Assembly (NCBI GenBank): GCA_030674185.1
Contig: CM060307.1
Span: forward strand, 66,029,405-66,093,404
Direction of reading: 5' to 3'
Source: Monoplex corrugatus
Taxonomy: Eukaryota; Mollusca; Gastropoda; Littorinimorpha; Ranellidae
DNA length: 64,000 nucleotides
Shown here: positions 1 through 12,029 of the stretch, in pieces
How positions within the stretch are numbered: position 1 is the first letter of the stretch
Layout: each line of letters starts with the position of its first letter
Translations under genes and position numbers: made by a program
The notes under the pieces: model-generated
What the model saw: the letters and a program-made list of their open reading frames with translations, nothing else
What the model was told of the DNA's origin: nothing
The model's database searches: none

Positions 1-733
1 CAGACCCTTCAGTGTTGCTTCTGTGAAGTGCATGAGATATAGCTTGGAGGTTTTGCAGGTAAAGAGTTTCCCATTTTGGCGGAATTGGGCGTAGACCCCC
101 TTGTTAAAGCCTCTGACTGTATCAGTCAGCATTGCTGCATAGAGAAGATTGTGGGCGCTAGAACCTATACCTGATGTAATTGGACATTGACAGCTGATGC
201 TCCTTACCTAAACTTTGTCGTCGCATAGTTAAAATGTTAACTAGATTTTTCAAACTGCAGAAAGCTAAGACCACATCCTTTGCCCTTTTCCATTAGACAT
301 CTGTTGAGCTGATATGAATCCTTTACATCACCAAGGTAAGTGTTTTTGTTCATAGATCAACAGGTAATGTGAACTTTCTCTGCTGTGTTGGTGTAAATGT
401 AGAGCTCCCTCCTTGCCAGTCTAACTCCATTGCCAGAGAGAGACTGTTGTGTTTGCAGCCTCCAATCCACCCATCTGTAAGCAGGTATCTGACCTGGTTC
501 AGGGTTGGGGAAGATAAAACAGCAAGAGGGAGGGATGGGCACCACCCTGTAATACTAGTCTAGAGAGAAGTTGAGGACTCTCCTACATCATCATTTATGT
601 CTCTTGAGTTATGAGAAAACATTTACCTTTTTTTTATCATTTACACTGCTAGTCCCAGATGCTACATTCATTACAGGTAAGGTTGACTTTTCTCATGTGC
701 TGTTCCTGACTTCATTTAACATAGGGAAGTAGG
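1..733. other. Unassigned non-coding sequence
   Basis: No reading frame, RNA gene or repeat is recognisable. Several AG/GTAAG-like strings occur (near 56, 332 and 675), but none bounds an open coding segment that continues into another. It could be intron or intergenic DNA. Confidence 0.4.
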
Positions 734-854
734 ATGCTTCATCTGGAACCAGTGATATTGATATTTTGGCATGTTCAGTCACTAGAACACAGTTCATGTA
801 GGGAGATTTGTTCCAGTGTTGCACCACCAACTCATGACAGTGACATGACCATTG

Positions 855-1215
855 TATCCATTTATCAAATTATGAAGACTGGTACAGATTGTATCCATTT
901 ATCAAATTACAAAGACTGGTATAGATTGTATCCATTTATCAAATTACCAAAACTGATATTATCACTGTAGATTACACCCATTTATGATTTATCAAATTAC
1001 CAAAACTGGTATGATCACTGTCGATTGTAACTATTTATTGAATTATGAAGACTGCAGATTGTATCCATTTATTGAATTATGAAGACTGGTATGATCACTG
1101 TAGATTGTATCCATTTCTCAAATTATGAAGACTGGTATTGTCACTGTAGATTATATCCTTTTATTGAATTATGAAGACTGGTATGATCACTGTAGATTGT
1201 ATCCATTTATGAAAC
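855..1215. repeat. Degenerate tandem repeat, about 40-55 bp unit
   Basis: About eight degenerate copies of a unit containing 'tatccatttatcaaatta' and 'gaagactggtatgatcactg' follow one another. Unit length changes through internal deletions. The ORF at 734-970 partly overlaps it and is a by-product. Confidence 0.8.
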
Positions 1216-1254
1216 GATAGATATCTTTTTTTTTTGGTTTTTTTTGCGCACATT

Positions 1255-1848
1255 CTAAGAGAGAAGAAGGTGGGGAGAAGAGAAGAGGTTGGGGAGAAGA
1301 GAGAGAAGTGGGAGAAGAGAGAGAGAGAAGGTGGGGAAAAAGAGAGAGAAGGTGGGGAGAAGAGAAGAGAGGTGAGGAAAAGAGAGAGAAAGAGAAGGTG
1401 GGGAAAGAGAAAGAGAGAAGGTGGGGAGAAGAGAAAGAGAGGTGAGGAAAAGAAGAGAAAGAGAAGGTGGGGAGAAGAGAAAGAGAGAAGGTGGAGAGAA
1501 GAGAAAGAGAGAAGGTGGGGAGAAGAGAATGAGAGAGAAGTTGGGGAGAAGAGACAGAAAGATGGTGGGGAGAAGAGAGGAGAGAGATGGGGAGAAGAGA
1601 GAGAGAGAAGATGGGGAGAGAAGAGAGAGAGATGTTGGGAAGAAAAGAGAGAAGGAGGGGAGAAAAGAGAGAGAGAAAAGGTGGGGAGAAAGAGAAAAGG
1701 TGAGGGAGAAGAGAGAAGGTGGGGAGAAGAGAGAGAGAAGGTGAGGAAGAAAGGGAAAGTGGAGAGAATGAGAGAGAGAAGGTGGGGAGAAGAGAGAGAG
1801 AGAGAAAGTGGGGAGAGGAGAGAAAGAGAGAAGAAGAGAATAAATCAT
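1255..1848. repeat. 600-bp polypurine (GA-rich) minisatellite
   Basis: The plus strand is almost pure purine for about 590 bases, made of variants of 'gagagaaggtggggagaaga'. Long open frames on both strands (up to 222 residues of mostly Arg/Glu/Lys or Ser/Leu/Pro) follow from the composition and are not genes. The tract could form intramolecular triplex (H-DNA). Confidence 0.9.
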
Positions 1849-1959
1849 AATACAAAATGAAAGTTTTTTTTACTCTTGTTAGGTCGGGAAAGAGGGGTCT
1901 AATTACAGATTTTGTGTGTGTAGAGAATTTGGTGAAATTATCATTGTGTGGCTGATCAT

Positions 1960-2007
1960 CATCATCGTTGTTGTTGTTGTTGTTGTTCTCATTATCATTA
2001 TCATTGA

Positions 2008-2048
<41 letters not shown>

Positions 2049-2160
2049 ATTATTATTATTGTTATTGTTCTTGTTGTTGTTGTGGTTATTGTGATGATGA
2101 TGATTATTATTATTAGTTGTCACTATCATTGTTATCATTGTTACTATTGTTATTGTATTT
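1960..2160. repeat. Compound trinucleotide microsatellite (GTT)n/(ATT)n
   Basis: Runs of GTT and ATT with interspersed GAT. The polyisoleucine/polyasparagine frames over it are artefacts. Confidence 0.9.
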
Positions 2161-2650
2161 GTGAATGTAGACTGATGCTTATCTCTGCCATGTTCCTCAC
2201 AGAATACAGAATTGTTATTGTTATAGACAGTCATATGTACTGTATCACAAATGTATTTTCTGCATTCATTGATGTAGGTATGATGCTGATGGTGATTGTT
2301 AGAATATACTCATAATGAACATGTTGCTGTATGAAGTCTGTGCTCTTTGAAAATAATGTATATACAGTGGGGCTTCTTTTTTTTTTTTTTTTTTTTTGCA
2401 AATGACAGTTTTGTGTAGAGTAATTTTTGCTCTTATGTTTTCTCCACCTATGTTCAGTTTTTTGTAAAGAAATATTTGAATTCAGAGAAACTGAGGGAGG
2501 GGTGGAAGGGAGAGCGGGGTTAAAATTAAGAAAAAATTTTGGGACAGGGATGGAGATGAGGGGATATTTATTCTGTGTATCTGGATGGGTTGTAGGTGGG
2601 TGCATACTGGATGATGATGTTGGGTGTGGTAAGGGTTGATAAGCTGAGGG
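2161..2650. other. Unique AT-rich spacer with a poly-T tract
   Basis: Nothing recognisable apart from a T run of about 21 bases near 2377. Overlapping short frames on both strands lack any family signature. Confidence 0.4.
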
Positions 2651-2654
2651 TGTC

Positions 2655-2975
2655 TAAGAAATGAAGGAAAAGCAGAAGTGACCTCAGAAGATAGGCCAAC
2701 ATTGTATGCCATGATAGAAGTGAAGGAAAAACAAGTGACCACAGAAGACTGGCCAACATTGTATGTCATGATAGAAGTGAAGGAAAAATAGAAGTGATCA
2801 CAGAAGACAGGTCAACATTGTATGTCATGACAGAAATGACAGAAAACTGGCCAACATTGTATGTCATGATAGAAGTGAAGGAAAAACAGAAGTGACCACA
2901 GAAGACTGGCCAACATTGTAGTGTCATGACAGAAATGAAGGAAAAACAGAAGTGACCACAGAAGACTGTCCAATG
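2655..2975. repeat. Tandem repeat, about 60-70 bp unit, five copies
   Basis: Repeated block with 'gaagtgaaggaaaaacagaa', 'gtgaccacagaagactggcc' and 'aacattgtatgtcatgatag', with small indels between copies. Confidence 0.85.
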
Positions 2976-3200
2976 CTTTACACTGTGTTCAGCTACAATG
3001 ACATCACTACAATCGATAACAGCATCATTGCTGCTGGTGCACTTGGCTGAACTGTTGACATTGCTACAGTCAGTAACAGCAACCTCACTACAGCCAATAC
3101 AGCGACCTCACTGCAGCCAACTACAATGACCTCACTACAATGACCTCTCTATAGCCAATTATAGCGACCTTACTACAGTCAACCACAGCAACCTCACATA
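2976..3200. repeat. Short degenerate tandem repeat (acctcactacagccaa type)
   Basis: Six or more variants of a roughly 20-30 bp motif reading 'acctcactacag/aatg'. It adjoins the preceding repeat without a clear spacer. Confidence 0.6.
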
Positions 3201-4205
3201 TATGCCAGAATGCTGCCATCTTCAGGCTGATCACCGGGAGACCTACAGTACTAGTAGATTAAAGGATAAACACTAACAGTGTCTCACTTTGACTTGAGTA
3301 GTGGGGTCACATTGTGCTCTCTCAGGGACCACATGCTGAAGGTGGCAAATGAAATCGAAGGGGATTGCTGCCATCTTCAGGCTGCTCCTCTTTACCCTGT
3401 GATGACTAGAGATGAAAGTTAAAAAAAATATGGTTTTTGTAGGAGAAAGATCATAGCTACCTGCTGAAGCAGCATTTCAGTTTGACTCATGTCACAGTGT
3501 CACACAGTGCTGGATTAGTGACCAGCAATGTGTTACAACAGTGTGGCTTCACGGTGAGAGGGGAGTAGAGCTCCTTTCAGGCTGATGTCAAGGGCATGAA
3601 CATTACAGTCCTAATCGGTGCAATGTTAAAAGACACTGCTGTAGTAATAGCATCTCTAGCTGACTTGTGTTGTGATGTCACATGATGCTTGGTTTGTGAC
3701 CAGTATTCTGTAGGTGGATTCTCACTCAGAGGGGAGAGGAGCTGTCTTCAGACTTGGTCCTACAATCAGCAAAGTGACCACATCGTGAAAAGGAAGAAGC
3801 AGTGTGTGAAACGTGTGTCACACCATCCTAACATTGCATTGACTAAGACCACTTCACCTTGACTTATTGGACCTGAGCGATAACTTCAGACTTCGTGACA
3901 GGTCAGTCCTTACTGTTACACATCTGTTGTGTGACCAGCACACCATAGGAGCATCACACTTGGAGGGGAGTGGTGCCACCTTCAGACTGGTCTTGTGAGA
4001 GAGTCTGTGACATGGATACTTCAGCTGTAGTAGTAGAAGCTTGAGGCTGCTCTTGTGAGAGAGTCTGTGACATGGATACTTCAGTTGAGTAGTAGGCTTG
4101 AGGCTGGTCTTGTGGGCACTATGTGATCAGATGTATCACAAGTACTTGCAGCACCGTGTGGTGACATTTTGGCAGACATTGTGTGACTGGATAGTTTTGT
4201 CGTAT
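3201..4205. repeat. Old degenerate tandem repeat, about 150-240 bp spacing
   Basis: A block with 'gtgaccag', 'aggggag' and 'ccttcagactgg/ccatcttcaggctg' recurs near 3220, 3370, 3570, 3740 and 3976. Near 3990-4110 a younger sub-duplication of 'gagagagtctgtgacatgga' is present. No coding signal. Confidence 0.6.
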
Positions 4206-6990
4206 TAGTAGCACTATCAGCACACTGAAGAGCTTAACGTCAGCATTGATGTCATGTAGCCCTTGTGTTACATGACTTGTAATGATGTCATGTAGCCCTT
4301 GTATTACGACTGCTGAAATGTCATGTAGCCCTTGTGTTACATGACTGTTGTAATGTCATGTAGCCCTTGTATTACATGACTGTTGTAGTGATGTCATGTA
4401 GTCCTTGTGTTACATGACTGTTATAATGATGTCATGTAGCCCTTGTGTTACATGACTGTTGTAATGATGTCATGTAGCCCTTGTGTTACACGACTGTTGT
4501 AATGATGTCATGTAGCCCTTGTGTTACATGAATGTCATAATGATGTAATGTAGCTCTTGTATTACTGACTGCCGTAGTGATGTCATTTAGCCTTTATATT
4601 ATACTGACTGCTGTAGTGATGTCATTTAGCCCTTGTGTTACTGACTATTGTAATGATATCATGTAGCCCAAGTGTTACATGACTGTTGTAATGATGTCAT
4701 GTAGACCTTGTATTAGATGACTATTGTAATGATGTCATGTAGCCCTTGTATTAATTACATGACTTGTAATGATGTCATGTAGCCTTTGTATTACATGACT
4801 GTTGTAATGTCATGTAGCCCTTGTATTACATGACTGTTGCAATGATGTCATGTAGCCCTTGTGTTACTGACTGATGTAATGTCATGTAGCCCTTGTATTA
4901 CATGACTGTTGTGAAGATGTCATGTAGCCCTTGTATTACATGACTGTTGTAATGTCGTGTAGCCCTTGTATTACATGACTGTTGTAGTGATGTCATGTAG
5001 CCCTTGTATTACATGACTGTTGTAATGTCGTGTAGCCCTTGTATTACATGACTGTTGTAGTGATGTCATGTAGCCCTTGTATTACATGACTGTTGTAATG
5101 TCGTGTAGCCCTTGTATTACATGACTGTTGTAGTGATGTCATGTAGCCCTTGTATTACATGACTGTTGTAGTGATGTCATGTAGCCCTTGTATTACATGA
5201 CTGTTGTAATGATGTCATGTAGCCCTTGTATTAATTACATGACTGTTGTAATGATGTCATGTAGCCTTTGTATTACATGACTGTTGTAATGTCATGTAGC
5301 CCTTGTATTACATGATTGTTCTAATGATGTCATGTAGCCCTTGTATTACTGACTTGTAATGGTGTCATGTAGCCCTTGTGTTACATGACTGTTGTAATGA
5401 TGTCATGTAGCCCTTGTATTACATGACTTGTAGTGATGTCATGTAGCCCTTTTGTTACATGGCTGTTGTGATGTCATGTAGCCCTTGTATTACATGACTG
5501 TTGTAATGTCATGTAGCCCTTGTATTACATGACTGTTGTAATGATGTCATGTAGCCCATGTATTACATGACTGTTGTAGTGATGTCATGTAGCCCTTGTA
5601 TTACATGACTTGTGATGTCATGTAGCCCTTGTATTACATGACTGTTGTAATGTCATGTAGCCCTTGTATTACATGACTGTTGTAATGATGTCATGTAGCC
5701 CATGTATTACATGACTGTTGTAATGATGTCATGTAGCCTTTGTGTTACTGACTGTTGTAATGTCATGTAGCCCTTGTGTTACATGACTGTTGTAATGATG
5801 TCATGTAGCCCTTGTATTACATGACTGTTGTAATGATGTCATGTAGCCCTTGTATTACATGACTGTTGTCATGTAACCCGTGTGTAACATGACTGTTGTG
5901 ATGATGTCATGTAGCCCTTGTGTTACATGACTTGTAATGATGTCATGTAGCCCTTGTGTTACATGACTTTATAATGATGTCATGTAGCCTTTGTGTTACT
6001 GACTGTTGAAATGTCATGTAGCCCTTGTATTACATGACTGTTGTGATGATGTCATGTAGCCCTTGTATTACATGACTGTTGTAATGGTGTCATGTAGCCC
6101 TTGTGTTACATGACTGTTGTAGTGATGTCATGTAGCCCTTGTGTTACATGACTGTTATAATGATGTCATGTAGCCCTTATATAGCATGACTGTTTAGTGA
6201 TGTCATGTAGCCCTCATATTACATGATTGTTATAATGATGTTATGTGGCCCTTGTGCTACTGAATGTTGTAATGATGTCATGTAGCCCTTGTATTACATG
6301 ACTGTTGTAATGTCATGTAGCCCTTGTGTTACATAAATGTTGTAATGTCATGTAGCCCTTGTGTTACATGGCTGTTGTAATGTCACGTAGCCCTTGTGTT
6401 ACATGACTGTTGTAATGATGTCATGTAGACCTTGTATTAGATGACTCTTGTAATGTTTTCATGTAGCCCTTCTATTACTGACTGGTATAGTGATGTCATG
6501 TAGCCCTTGTATTACATGACTGTTGTAATGATGTCAGGTAACCCTTGTGTTGAGGACTGTTGTAATGATGTCATGTAGCCCTTGTGTTACATGACTTGTA
6601 ATGTCATGTAACCCTTGTGTTACATGACTGTTGTAATGATGTCATGTAGCCCTTGTGTTACTTGACTTGTAATGTCATGTAGCCCTTGTGTTACATGACT
6701 GTTATAATGATGTCATGTGGCCCTTGTGTTACTGACTGTTGTAATGATGCCATGTAGCCCTTGTGTTACATGACTGTTGTAATGTCATGTAGCCCTTTGT
6801 TACTTGACTTGTAATGTCAAGTAGCCCTTGTGTTACATGACTGTTATAATGATGGCATGTGGCCCTTGTGTTACTGACTGTTGTAATGATGCCATGTAGC
6901 CCTTGTGTTACATGACTGTTGTAATGATGTCATGTAGCCCTTGTGTAACTGACTGTTGAAGTGATGTCATGTTGCTCTTGTGTTGCTGAC
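4206..6990. repeat. 2.8-kb satellite array, 35/38-bp monomers
   Basis: Roughly 75 monomers of 'gatgtcatgtagcccttgta' followed by 'ttacatgactgttgtaat'. A 38-bp form carries 'aatgatgtcatg' and a 35-bp form 'aatgtcatg'. Each intact monomer has GTCATGTA and TACATGAC as perfect 8-bp inverted arms around a 10-base loop. From about 4940 to 5160 a 35+38 dimer (73 bp, marked by 'taatgtcgtg') repeats three times, a small higher-order repeat. It is uninterrupted by ORFs and is not CRISPR: there are no unique spacers. Confidence 0.95.
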
Positions 6991-7300
6991 TAGTCATAAT
7001 GACACACATGTACTGTGTAGCACCTTAACTGGCAGGATTTACATTGATGACAAAGACTTTGTACTGACATCTCATGTAACTCGCTCTGTATTATGACATA
7101 CACTGTAGTACCTCAGCTGACATGGATTTACATTCATACCATGGACTTTCTACCGACAGTTCATGTAACTCTGTATATCACGACTTGATTTAGTGTCTCA
7201 ACTTGCACAATTGTGATATAGAGATATCACTTTCTGTTATACCAAAGACTGTTCTGGCATCTCATGTGACTCACTCTATATCATGACATACAATGTTGGC
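6991..7300. repeat. Three degenerate copies of a ~110-bp repeat
   Basis: Blocks with 'ttaactggcaggatttacat', 'agactttgtactgacatctc' and 'atgtaactc..tat.atgaca' begin near 7000, 7100 and 7190. They share the 'catgtaac' core with the adjoining satellite. Confidence 0.65.
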
Positions 7301-7327
7301 TGGAGATATTGTGGACATTGAAGGAGT

Positions 7328-7440
7328 GAAAAAAAAAAAAAGACAAAAGCACACAAAAAACACAAAAGTAAAAAAAAAAAAAAAGCCAAAAAAAAGAAGA
7401 AAAGAAAAAAAAGAAAAAAAAAGAAAAAAAGAAAAAAATC
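7328..7440. repeat. A-rich tract
   Basis: About 110 bases of poly-A interrupted by single G and C. The lysine-rich frame over it is an artefact. It may be a retroposon tail, but no body was recognised. Confidence 0.7.
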
Positions 7441-7489
7441 TTTTACAGATGTTGTTCAATAAAGTGTTGTTGATAATGTTTGGTTGATT

Positions 7490-8360
7490 GCCAAAGAGAA
7501 GAACTGCAACATAAACTCCAAGAACAACAGTTTCTGTGTTTGGGACAGTGTGTATGATATGAAACATAAACATCAAAAGATAACAGCATAAAGTGTCAAG
7601 AATCCCTGTAGTGCGGATGGGGGTATGTGTTATTTGGAATCTGAACGAGTACAGAAGACAAGTTACCTTCATGTATGAAGAACATCAGAAGACAGTCACT
7701 TTCAAATAGTAACTGTCGCTGTGTTGGGACAGTGTGTGTGAGATACGGAACTTGAATATCAGAAAACGATCACCTTCAAGCTATAACGGCTATCGTGGGG
7801 AGATGGTGCATGTGTGTAGTTTGGAAGATGAAGAACCTCAAAGACAATTGGGAGACAATCTTTTTAAAATATCAACAGTCCTTGTGTTGGAGATGGGATG
7901 TGTTTGTGATACAGACTAAGAAGAACACCAGAAGACAAAGGCTTCAAGCAAAAAACAGTCCTTAGGGTGGGGACGATATGTGCGTGCAATATGGACTAGA
8001 AGAATGTGGACAACCGTCGCCTTCACATAAAACACAGTCCTTACAGTGGGGATGGTGTGTGTGTGTGATATGGAACACTAAAAACATCAGAAGACATTCA
8101 CATTGGGGAAAATACCCAAAACAACAACAGCCCCTGTGAATTGTGATAGGAACGGAATATGTGTGTTTGTGGTATGGAATGTGGAGAATATCAGAAGACA
8201 TTCGCCATAGGCAAAAAACAAAAAGCACCCCTTTCTGTGGCAGGGATGATGTTGTGTGATGTGGAACATGAAGACTATCAGAAGACAATCTTCTTCAAGG
8301 AACGGTTGTGTTCAGGATGGTGTATGTGTGTTGAATATGGACAGTCAACATCATGAAGTA
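7490..8360. repeat. Degenerate tandem repeat, about 100-120 bp, 7-8 copies
   Basis: Recurring 'aacagtcctt..gtgggga.gatgtg', 'tgtgatatggaac' and 'aacatcagaagacaatc' blocks. Copies are old and diverged. Small ORFs here follow the repeat. Confidence 0.7.
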
Positions 8361-8985
8361 ATGGACTTCACCTTTCTGGTGACCACTATACATTACTGCA
8401 AAATGGATTGAGCCAAGTCCGCATACGTGGTTTTGTGAGTACATGCGTGTTTGTATATATATGTATGTGTGTGTGTGTATGTATGTGTATTATTTGTTTT
8501 GTTTGTTTGTTTCTTCATTTTTCATTATTATCATTAATTTGATAATTGTGAATTTTCAGTGGCAGATTGTGTAAGATTTTACAATGAGAAACTAATCTGT
8601 GCTCTCTTAAAGTTCCATGACTGTCATTGTCTTATGATATTGGTGGTCAATGATTGAATCATGGGACTAGTTATGTTCTTTTTTTCCCTTTTCTCTTTGG
8701 TTGATTTTTGTTTTGTTTTTTGTTTTTTGTTTTTCAATAGGCAAGTTTAAGTGCCCGTGTGTGGATGTGTGGAGACTTTTTATGTTTGTTTTTTTTTTCT
8801 TGTTTTTTTTTAGTTTTTTTTTTTATGTTAGAACTGTCTTTTGTGTAATACATACACTATATCTATGTGTGAGTGTGTGAGAGCTTTCCAGCATTGTGAT
8901 ATAAGACATCATAGCTGTGGTATCTTATTTTAGAACATTTGGGGGAGAGTTAAATATTGAAAATAATATTCTTAGTTATTGAACG
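8361..8985. other. T-rich unique sequence
   Basis: AT-rich DNA with T runs (8700-8830) and a short (TG)n near 8458-8490. Nothing else was seen. Confidence 0.4.
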
Positions 8986-8987
8986 AT

Positions 8988-9022
8988 CTTGTGTGTGTGT
9001 GTGTGCGTGCGTGTGTGAGTGT

Positions 9023-9098
<76 letters not shown>

Positions 9099-9189
9099 GG
9101 GGCACAAAGTATCTCTTTCTCTCAGAAATGATGTGCCTGACATGGACAAAAATGTGTGTTTGCGTGTGTGTGTGTGTGTGTGTGTGTGC

Positions 9190-9234
<45 letters not shown>

Positions 9235-9330
9235 GTGTGTGTGTGTTTGCATGTGTTGGGGCACAAAGTATCTCTTTCTCTCAGGAATGATGTGCCTGAC
9301 ATGGAAAAAAGTATTGGCTTATAAAAGTGG
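8988..9330. repeat. Duplicated (GT)n microsatellite with 48-bp spacer
   Basis: Two long GT tracts, each followed by almost the same non-repetitive block ('ggggcacaaagtatctcttt' ... 'gatgtgcctgacatgga') at 9099-9150 and 9258-9306. A unit of about 158 bp, GT tract plus spacer, has therefore been duplicated in tandem. Cys/Val and Thr/His frames are artefacts. Confidence 0.9.
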
Positions 9331-10399
9331 TGACAAGATTACTATGGTGCAATCTTATGTTATAAAATACCAGTCATGGATAGACCTGTAGCAGCAACCT
9401 TGCGCTACTCAACTGTTTTCAGTGTAAAGACTTTGAGAATTCAGTGTGTAGGCTTTGTTTCATCTCAGTATTCACACAGTGTAAAGACTTTGAACATTCA
9501 ATTAATCAATGTGTAGAGTTTGTTTGTCTCAGTATGAACCCTCTTCATTCAGGTGAGTGTATGCACAAAGGTTTCAGATGTCTTTTAAGATCCCTGATAT
9601 TATCAGTACCTTAGAGGTAGAGCTCACACCTCCTGATCTCAAATTTGAGACCAGGCTTCAGTTATAGCAGGTAAGTGACAGATTTATGCAAATAACTGTG
9701 TTTATTACCTCGGAAAATCTGAAGTTTGCTTTGGAGGCTGGCAGAAATTGAGAAAGCATCAGACTCTTTTCTGTTTCATATTCCAACATGTTTTTGTGTT
9801 TAATTGAGGTTATGGCAAAATTTTGCTCTTACTCTGTCGTTTCTCATCCTATTCAGGATATGTCAGACCTTGCTGAACAGCAAAGAGAACTGTGTCTGGA
9901 TCATCATGCCTGGCCACTTTTGCGGCCGTTCAAACATCCTCTGTGGTTGAAGTAAGACAATGCTGGGAGCTTCTGGCTGCTAAGTGTTGAGACTATAGTA
10001 AGGGGAGAGATGCTGACAGCTATGCAAGCTGGTGGCAGGGTGGGCTGCTTGAAAGAAAGATGAAGACCAGAGTGGGGTGAGAGAGGGGTCTTCCATTCTC
10101 TTTGGTCCGGAGGCTGGGCTGGACCTGGTTGATGCATGTTGTATGGCTATGTTTGAGGTTTTTCATCTCCCCACCTTGCCATTTGGTTGGTAAACAAGGT
10201 AACTGATGACTGGGTTTGAATGGGTCATGCAACTCATGAACAGCCCCCCTTTGCTTGAAGAAATGACTATCAATTGGCTTCGGGAGCTTGGGAGATGAGT
10301 GTCCCAAGAGTGGCGAGGCATTGGTGCTCTGGGTCCCATCCACACCCTCATGGTCTTTCTTGATAACTGTGTATGACTTTGCTACTTGTCCAAATCACT
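9331..10399. other. Unassigned, no supported gene
   Basis: Frames at 9904-10351 (minus) show no recognised motif. A segment near 9610-9670 (AGAGGTAGAGCTC, then TTTGAGACC) faintly resembles a tRNA-like SINE head. The duplicated phrases 'cagtgtaaagactttgaga/ca' and 'ttcagtgtgtag' near 9419-9520 show a small local duplication. Confidence 0.35.
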
Positions 10400-10520
10400 C
10401 ATGGAGCTAAATACTATAGCAAGGAGACAGAAGTCATGGTAATCAGTAAAAGACATGCAAGCCTCTCATAATAACAACAGCAACGCCATGTGGCAGGGCA
10501 CATGATGATGATGATGATAA
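10400..10520 (+). mobile_element. Internally deleted scrap of the RTE-like LINE
   Basis: The first half (to about 10460) corresponds to the segment after the RT active site that encodes the LNSKKTEVMVIS region in the better copies here. The second half (from about 10488) jumps to the element end, 'cgccatgtggcagggcacat', followed by (GAT)n. The roughly 600 bp between are missing. It is a relic with no coding capacity. Confidence 0.75.
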
Positions 10521-11077
10521 CTTTTCACAACTAGTGCTTTTCTTGAATTTCAGAAGTTTGCAAAGATTAATTATCAGTATGTTTAAGTCTTGCCACTGGT
10601 CTAAACCAGTTCTAAATAAAAATGAATAAAGCAGAACATTTTGATAATTTCTACAGAAGATTGAAGTGAAAACAGACTAAAGGATGCTTTAGAAATAAAG
10701 TTATGTGTTCTATTACCAGTGGTCAGTTAGTTGTATGTAAAGTCTGTTCAGTAACTAAAGTTACTATTACCATTTCAGGTCAGTCAGTATTTTGAATTAT
10801 GAGTATTCCAACTCCCCCCCCCCCCCCCCCCACCTTTCTCTCTCTCTCCCTCTCTCCATCTCTCTCTCTCTCTCTCTTTATATAAAACATTAATGGATGA
10901 TAAACAACAGGTAAAAAAATCTTCAGTAATACTAAATGACTAATGCATTCTCAGAACCGATGGGTTATTCCACATTCAGAATTGTCCTGGAAAAAGCAAC
11001 TACAACTAAATAGTAAATACTGTAGTAAATATATATATGACTTCAGTCGACCAGCAGTCCACCATCACTTGACAGAC

Positions 11078-11115
<38 letters not shown>
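10521..11115. other. Non-coding with C17/CT and GA simple tracts
   Basis: A C run of about 17 at 10815-10831 runs into (CT)n to 10877, and (GA)n lies at 11081-11114. The 151-residue frame at 10943-11398 is driven by GA/GT repeats. Confidence 0.6.
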
Positions 11116-11116
<1 letters not shown>

Positions 11117-11580
11117 TCTGTGTGTGTTGTGTGTGTGTGTGTGTGTGTGTGCTGCATGTCTGTGTCTCATGTGTATTTATGCTCTGTGTGTGTGTCACCA
11201 ACTCGGATGTGGACTAGACTGGTTTGTCATGACAATCTGGCATATGTATACATGTGTATGTGTGTATCAATGTACATCTGCCTCTGTGTGCACGTATTGT
11301 GGTTGGGTGGGCACAAGTTTGGGGGTTGGGAGGGAGGGTGGGTAGGGATATGTGTGTATCATGTATGTATCTGTGTTGCGTGTGTATTTGACTATTGAGG
11401 GATATATATATATTTGTGTGTACATGTAATATCTGTTCACTTGTTTATTTAGAAGGGTTGGTTGGTTGGTTGGTTGGTTGGTAGCACGTTTTCCAAAACA
11501 TAAGAAAACTTTGAAAAAAAAACTAAAGATATTACAAAAACAAAATAAAAAACTAAAAAACTAAAAATATGTTTAAAAAA
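11116..11580. other. GT-rich and A-rich spacer with (GGTT)n
   Basis: Mixed GT repeats with a (ggtt)n tract at about 11456-11481, then an A-rich 'aactaaaaa' stretch. Nothing coding was seen. Confidence 0.5.
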
Positions 11581-11584
11581 AATT

Positions 11585-11830
11585 TATTTTCTGTATTTTG
11601 TCTGTCTGTGAATGTAAATTTGTGTGCTGTGTATATCTACATTTTGTCTGTCTCAGTGTCTGTGAATGTTAATTTGTGTGCTGTGTATATCTACATTATT
11701 TTGTCTGTCTGTAAATGTTAATTTGTGTGCTGTGTGTATCTACATTATTTTGTCTGTCTGTGAGTGTGAATGTTAATTTGTGTGCTGTGTATATCTACAT
11801 TCTGTCAATGTTAGTTTGTGTGCTTTGCAT
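11585..11830. repeat. Tandem repeat, about 50-60 bp, five copies
   Basis: Unit 'ttttgtctgtctgtgaatgt' + 'taatttgtgtgctgtgtata' + 'tctacatt', with small insertions. Confidence 0.85.
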
Positions 11831-12029
11831 AATTTTTCTTGGATGTGTACTTCAGAATATGTTTATATATATACATTAGACTTTATATTATTATTTCATT
11901 ACACATACTTCTAAGTGTTGATTCTGTGAATATGATAATGTTGTGCATATTTCGAACATTCATAAATCATGTGCTTTTCAAGTGTACATGCGTGTCATTA
12001 CCCATGTGCAGATTTTTTGTCAGATGGCC

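Noticed and set aside
1187..1860. Long ORFs on both strands (222, 208, 197 residues)
   Set aside because: Polypurine minisatellite without stop codons; no protein family signal.
4206..6990. CRISPR-like array
   Set aside because: Monomers are contiguous with no unique spacers, and the genome is eukaryotic. It is a satellite.
7271..7672. 133-residue minus-strand ORF with a Phe-rich 'membrane' segment
   Set aside because: The hydrophobic run is the complement of a poly-A tract.
9605..9675. tRNA gene
   Set aside because: Only loose box A/B resemblance; no cloverleaf with paired acceptor arm could be drawn. At best a SINE head.
9904..10351. Minus-strand ORFs of 107, 77 and 62 residues as a gene
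   Set aside because: Overlapping in several frames, no motif, no splice structure.
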